A DNA stretch of 64,000 bases from Mesomycoplasma ovipneumoniae ATCC 29419. GTDB lineage: Bacteria > Bacillota_I > Bacilli_A > Mycoplasmatales > Metamycoplasmataceae. Below, piece after piece: positions 59,025 to 64,000 of the stretch (the first letter of the stretch is position 1; every line of letters begins with the position of its first letter). The notes under the pieces were generated by a model. The model was not told where the DNA came from and did not search any database. It saw nothing but the letters and a program-made list of their open reading frames with translations. The stretch spans positions 496,001 to 560,000 of the forward strand of contig NZ_CP118522.1 in the NCBI RefSeq assembly GCF_028885435.1, read 5' to 3'. The position numbers and the translations under genes were made by a program.

Positions 59025-61988
59025 CTAGTTTAAATAAGCATCTACAAAAGATTCTAATGTTTTATCACGAGCAACTTTGACAGCATTTTCATCATCGCCA
59101 AAATCAGAATTTCTTACAACCGCAAAAGCCTTAATTAAAACTTTTGCTTTTGAATCTGGAAAAACTGGTTTTGGAAGATCTGAAGAATTAGGTTGTCCTG
59201 AATCAATAGGTTTTTCTACACTCACTTCAGGATTAGGCCCAATTTGGAAATAATCAAGATTGTAGGTGTTAAATTTATTTGGTGAAGGTTTTCCTTGTTC
59301 ATCTTTGTTAAAAATAGTTTTTGAATAAACCTTGTCAAATTTAGGTCTTTGGCTTGAAGATGAATATCCACTTACTTCTAAGGTTCCAGATCCATCAGCT
59401 TCTTTGTTCATTGAAATCTCAACAACAATTGTTGATCCGTCTTGAATAAACTGGGTGTCTGATTCAAAGTTGTTTTTTTGGTTAAATTTACGGTAAAGTA
59501 GTGATCGATTTTGCAAAGTAATTGTTGTCTCATCACTGCTTTGCCTTGTTAGTTCGGCAAACTGATCAGGCTTAATTTCTTTTAGAACTTCAGGTGGCAA
59601 AATTAGAGCTTGTTGGGATCTGACGGGTTTTGCTTCTTCACCACCGTTGCCAAAACTAAATTTAAAGTCATAATCAATTCCTAAAACATATGCAAATTGT
59701 GGATTTGCATTTTTAATTTCTTGGGCTTCAGAAACAGTTGGCGGGGTAGCTCCGTTATCAGTTCCAGAATCGGTTTGTCTTAAAAAAGATCCTCTTGCCC
59801 GAGTGTTTTTTACTCTTTGTACAAAAATTCCTTTACCTTCTTTTGAAGAAACTAGGTAATGCTTGTTAAAATCGTTAATTCCGCTAATTTTAAAAGCCAA
59901 AAAGAATGAACCTTTGTCAATATTAGTTGGGTTTTGTGGGGGTGTTGGTGAAGAAGTTGCTGAACTGGAAGGTCCTTGACCGCCTGAAGATCCTGAAGTC
60001 CCCGAATCCGGTGTCGCACTAGTTTGACTTGGTTGGAATTTTATTGTTTTAGTGATTGAATATCCGTCGTTTTCTTTAGTTATTTTACCTTTAAATTTCA
60101 GTTCAGGACGACCAAAATCACTAAGAATTGACTCGCCATCTTCTTGAAGAACAACATCATTTTTACCGTCAATAAAAACTAAAGGATTAAATTCGCGAGT
60201 AATATCATAAGCAGTTTTTTCACTAAAAATATTAGAAATAACTATTTTTGAATCAGCAAGGTTTTGGCCGGTTTGTTTATCGATAAGACTAAAATTTAAC
60301 TCTAATGCTTTTGAAAGTGGGGTTGAATTTAGTTCTAATTCAACATTTTGGGCATTGTTTTTTGCTAAAAGCAGAGTTTTTAGGATTGAAACTCCTAGTC
60401 CAAAAGTTTTTTGTGCGCCTGTGCTTTCAGTTTGTTGACTGTTTTCAGAATCAGGATTTTGGGGCTTAATTTCGGCATCTTTTTTGATTTGCTCTTGTAA
60501 GTCTTTGGTAAATTGCTCAATTTCTTCGGGAGTTCCAGTTTTTCCTTTTTCTAAAAAGTAAGTATTAGCAGCAACTTTTTCAATAATTTTATCATCTTCG
60601 TCTTCAGAATTATTTTTAATTATATCAAAAATTTGGCTAACATATAAATTAATTTGAGTGGCTGTGATTGTTGGGCTATTTTCAGGTTTCTGAAATGAAA
60701 AATTAGTTGATTTTGCAAGACTTCCTTGGGCTTTTGCAATTTTTCGTTCTAGAGGTCTTAAATCAGGTTGGAAGTCTATTTCTAAGTCAAAATTTGGGAC
60801 TTTTAGTGCTAAATTTTGATTTTTTGTTGGACTAACATTGACTAAAAAGCGAACTTGTTGGGCCTTTAAAAGTTCATCTTTTTCGGAATCTTCAACCTTT
60901 TTCAAAGAAGGTTGGATTTCTATATCTCAAATATCGCTATCATTTGCGCGGAATTTAAAAGATTTTAGGAAATTAGATTCAAAAAATGAACTAAAATTAA
61001 AGTCGCTATTTGCTTTTTGGTATAAAACTTCTGCTAAGGATTGATCTTTATTAATTAAATCAGCTTGAACTTGCGGTTTTAGTTTGAAAATTTCTTGACC
61101 ACTTTGGGCGATAAAAACTGATAATTCTTCAAAAATTTGGGACAAATTGGACAGTCCTTGAATTGGAAGTTCAAAATTTGTTTTTGTTTTAGTGTCTAAA
61201 TTTTGAATTTCTAAATTTAGACTTAAAGTCGCCTTTGAATCGTCAAGTGCTGAAAAACTAAGATTTTTGTCTTTTAAAGCAGGAGTGATAATTTGCTTTG
61301 AATTTAAAAAAGTAGGCAAATTTTGTCCGTTAATTAGGTTAAGTCCGATATTGTTTTCAATAAAAGCACGCTCGAGCGCACGAGCTGGACTTAAATTTCT
61401 CACGAATTTTGAATAAGAGTCTTGAATTTTTGCTTTTAGCTCACTTGGACTAACTAATTTTCTGGATTTTAATGTTAGCGAAGATCTTTTTGTGTCAATA
61501 TCAAAATTTTCGAGCTGATTTGAGTCGGATTTTGTACTAAATCCGGTCAAATTAATTTTTTTAGTGACTGTTGCATTTGTTTTAGGATCGCTAACGAAAA
61601 CTAAAACATCATTAATTGCGCTATTTTCAACTTTTACATCTTTTAAGTCAAAACTAATTTCAAAACCGTTATTTTTTAGCTCATCAAAGTTAAAAACTGT
61701 CGCTAAATCCAAACTATATAAAGGATTTGTTGCTAATTCAAGCACTGATTTTGCTGATAAATCACTAAAATTAGTTTGAATTTTGACCTTATCTAGCAGT
61801 CCAAAAACTTGTTGTTTATCAATTGAACTAGCAGAATCAAGTTTGAAATCATTAGGTTTTTCAGCAACTTTTTCAAAATATGATTTATTATAACTATTAA
61901 ATCCAAGGGCAATACCGACAACTGTTGAAGCAAAAATTGTCGTTCCTAAGCCAATTGTTATTATTTTAATATGCTTTTTTGCAATCAT
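59025..61988 (-). CDS. P97/P102-family surface protein (P102-like paralog)
   Basis: 987 residues; one TGA(Trp) at 60927-60929 joins two long stretches. N-terminal transmembrane signal anchor (KKHIKIITIGLGTTIFASTVVGIALGF), then repeated modules of the P97/P102 type: KV.I...FSDLSAKSVLELA, LTGFSTKSDS, SYSKFVRNLSPARAL. A Ser/Gly/Pro/Thr linker lies near 59930-60030 (GTSGSSGGQGPSSS). In the M. hyopneumoniae group these proteins reach the surface, are proteolytically cleaved, and bind cilia, fibronectin or plasminogen. Second gene of the operon after the P97-like gene, as in p97-p102. Confidence 0.85.
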
Positions 61989-62002
61989 TTTAATTCCTTA
62001 TT

Positions 62003-64000
62003 TTAACTTTGCTCTGTGGTTTCTGGTGTTGAATCGCTTGAAGTTTGACTCGCGCTAACTTGTTTAATTACAGTAATATTGAATTTTTTTGAATAACGAT
62101 ATTTTTCTTCTTTTGGTTGTTGGGTAGGTTCGGCGGACGCTGGAGTTTCAGCTGGTGCTGGAACTGCTGGAGTTGGAGCTGGGGAAGTTGTTGGTTCGGC
62201 AGCTGGAGCGGGTGATGCAGGCGCTGGTGATGGGGCTGCCGGAGCTGGTGCAGCTGGGATTTCTTCAGAAGTTAAAACTTGCTTTGTTTCAACAGTTGCT
62301 GGTTCGCTTGATCCACTATCTGTTTGTTGGTCGGTTTGGCCTTGATCTGAAGTACTCCCATTATTTTCTTGTTGCTGACTAGTTTGGTTTTGATCTGAAG
62401 TGCTTTCACTATCACTTTTTTCTTGATCAGTTTGGGTTTGATCTGAATTTTCTTCGACTTTTTTTGCTTCTTGATCGGTTTTTTCTTCGGCAGTAAGTTG
62501 ATCTAGATAAGATTCTGGAATTCCTACTTGAATTGTGATAAGTTTTTTATTTGGATCCTTTAAAATATCATCCTTAATTTCGATGTTAATTTTTAATTTA
62601 GGACTATCTTTTTCTGTTGAAGTAAATAAACTAGTAAAACTTTGTTTAAGAATTTGGCTAATTTCTGCACCAAATTTTGGTAATTTTTTTGTAAGTTCGT
62701 CTTGTTTTTCAGTTTCAACAGGGGTTTGAGTTTCAGTTTCACCTTCAGTTGGCTGAACTTCTTCAGTTTTTTGTTCAGTTTCAGATTCTTGAGCTTGTTG
62801 TTCTCCTCCGCCTTCTTGAGTTTGTTGTTCGGCTTGAACTTCTTGCCCTTGTTGAACTTGCCCAACTTGTTCACCTTGTTGAGTTTCTTGAACTTGTTCA
62901 GTTTTCTCAGTATCACTAAAAGGTTTTGCAAGCGATTTTAATTCTAAAATTTGCGAAGAAAGACTAGAAACCAAAGCTGCTTGAACCGCAACTGCACCTG
63001 AGCCACTTGTTGTCCCGCCATTTTGTTCGGTTAATTTTTGAAAATCTTCCTCACTAAGGTGAATTGTTTGGTAAGAAACGGGAATTGCATCGATTATTTG
63101 GTCAAGTTTTTTAGTAACTTCATTAATTTTTGCAGTTTTTTCGTCAATTGTTTTGAGTATTAGTGTGGTTTTTGGACTTTCAAAAAGTGGAGCACTAATT
63201 GTTCCAAATTCATCCCTTATTCCTAATTTGTAATAATAGTTAATAGCTTTATATTTTTTTGAAATATCTTCATTTTGGACAGAAGGGTTTTGTTTTTTAA
63301 TTTCCTCAAGATCGCTCAGTGAAATTTCATCATTTGGCTCAAAAATAATTTCTGAATCTAGAAGGGCAATTTCTGACCAATTTTGATAATTATTTAGAAG
63401 ACCTGCTTTGTAATAAAAGGCACTAATTACATCTGCTAAAGTTTCAAAATTAGCGATATTTTCGTCAATTTTTTCAAATTTTGCAATTTGATCACTTTTT
63501 TGGGCAAAAAGGTTTAGACTTGTTAATGATTCAAGAATTTTTTCATCATTTTTTAAAGTTGAAATTTTGGACTTAACATCTTTAGGTAAAAATAATGTTG
63601 ATACAAATCCTGAATTTTCAAGGTTGCTATATTGATTATTAAAGCTAAATTTCTTAAAATTGCTTGAATTAAGTTTAACTTGTGTTGCACTTTCAAAAAT
63701 TTTATTTCAATCAAAATTATAATCTCTATCAAGATCAACAAAATTAAAAATTAAACCTGATATTTTTAAAAAATCAACAAATGCTTGAACTACAAGTCTA
63801 GGATTTTGTTTTGCTAAAAATGAATAAAAAGCACCAGTTTCATTAGGATTTTGCAAAAACTGAGTCGAATCTAATGAAATTGTACCGGTTTTTTGCGCAT
63901 GTAGTGAATTATCAGCCTTAAAACTATTTGCATAGTCAAATGGGAAAATTAATGTTCCAGTTCAAGCTTTGATTAGACTTTCATGATTTGAATAATTATA
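62003..64000 (-). CDS. P97-like adhesin paralog (5' end beyond window)
   Basis: Open from the window edge to 62003 (665 codons seen). It has P97-family modules (KAWTGTLIFPFDYANSFKADN, TGAFYSFLAKQNPRLVVQAFVDFLKI). The C-terminal third is low-complexity: Gln/Glu/Thr/Gly-rich (QQGEQVGQVQQGQEVQ), then Ser/Asp/Gln-rich, then Ala/Pro-rich (PAPAPAAPSPAPASPAPAAE). The known heparin/cilium-binding R1 repeat of P97 (AAKPV/E) is not present in the visible part. The stop lies 14 bp before the P102-like start, so they form one operon. Confidence 0.83.

Noticed and set aside
62593-62931. 112-codon Lys/Leu/Asn-rich frame antisense or offset to the P97-like gene
   Set aside because: Arises from the low-complexity repeat read in another frame; composition is not protein-like.

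Overview
The window is a low-GC Mollicutes chromosome segment. Trp is read from TGA throughout: nearly every real gene needs TGA=Trp to stay open. The P97/P102-type adhesin genes, the P37/P29/P69 ABC transporter, the reduced mraZ-rsmH-ftsZ cluster and glpK/glpF/glpO together point to the Mycoplasma (Mesomycoplasma) hyopneumoniae group. The exact species cannot be fixed by eye.

Layout. 1-6.0 kb (minus): three large paralogous solute-binding-type surface lipoproteins, two of them behind long terminator-like leader hairpins. 6.6-9.2 kb (minus): comEA-comEC-holA, with overlapping genes. 9.9-13.8 kb (minus): p37-p29-p69 (thiamine-type ABC importer) behind a recognisable TPP riboswitch. 14.0-15.1 kb (minus): an orphan phase-variable hsdS with a (GA)20 tract. 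15.5-19.9 kb (plus): glpK-glpF and a transglutaminase-like lipoprotein. 19.9-23.9 kb: a nested mobile region, in which a MITE-like repeat is interrupted by a dead IS3-like element, itself interrupted by an apparently intact IS1634-type element. 23.8-28.2 kb (minus): glpO, a small membrane protein, thrS, trpS. 28.2-34.4 kb (plus): an EIIB-like protein, a large SF1 helicase, RNase HIII, a YneF-type protein and gpmI. 35-36.4 kb: a lipoprotein built from a tandem ~209-codon duplication. 36.5-40.0 kb (minus): tRNA-Tyr, tRNA-Gln, proS, trxA and a membrane protein. 40.7-46.6 kb (plus): mraZ-rsmH-ftsZ, then pncB, a tRNA1(Val)-type methyltransferase and metG. 46.6-49.3 kb: an ECF-S-like protein, a DUF402 protein, rnc and a lipoprotein. 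49.4-51.1 kb: a DUF31-type serine protease. 51.1-51.2 kb: a candidate small RNA. 51.5-58.4 kb (plus): a complete type I restriction-modification locus, hsdM-hsdS-hsdR, again with a dinucleotide tract in hsdS. 59-64 kb (minus): two P97/P102-family genes, the upstream one cut by the window edge.

The strongest unexplained signal is a ~0.5-0.58 kb non-coding repeat present five times (about 6.1, 9.3, 20.0, 34.4 and 58.6 kb). Each copy has a homopolymeric A tract of variable length, an extended -10 promoter, a strong ribosome-binding site before a 4-5 codon ORF, and conserved hairpins. The best-preserved copies have ~22 bp terminal inverted repeats and 38-56 bp flanking direct repeats. The ends match those of the IS1634-type element in the window, so the repeats look like non-autonomous derivatives of it that also carry a transcribed structured RNA.

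Metabolically the region covers glycerol uptake, phosphorylation and probably H2O2-producing oxidation (glpF, glpK, glpO), thiamine scavenging under TPP control, salvage of nicotinate, and several tRNA synthetases. Its surface and accessory genes (lipoproteins, P97/P102 proteins, DUF31 protease, two switchable hsdS genes) carry the variation.
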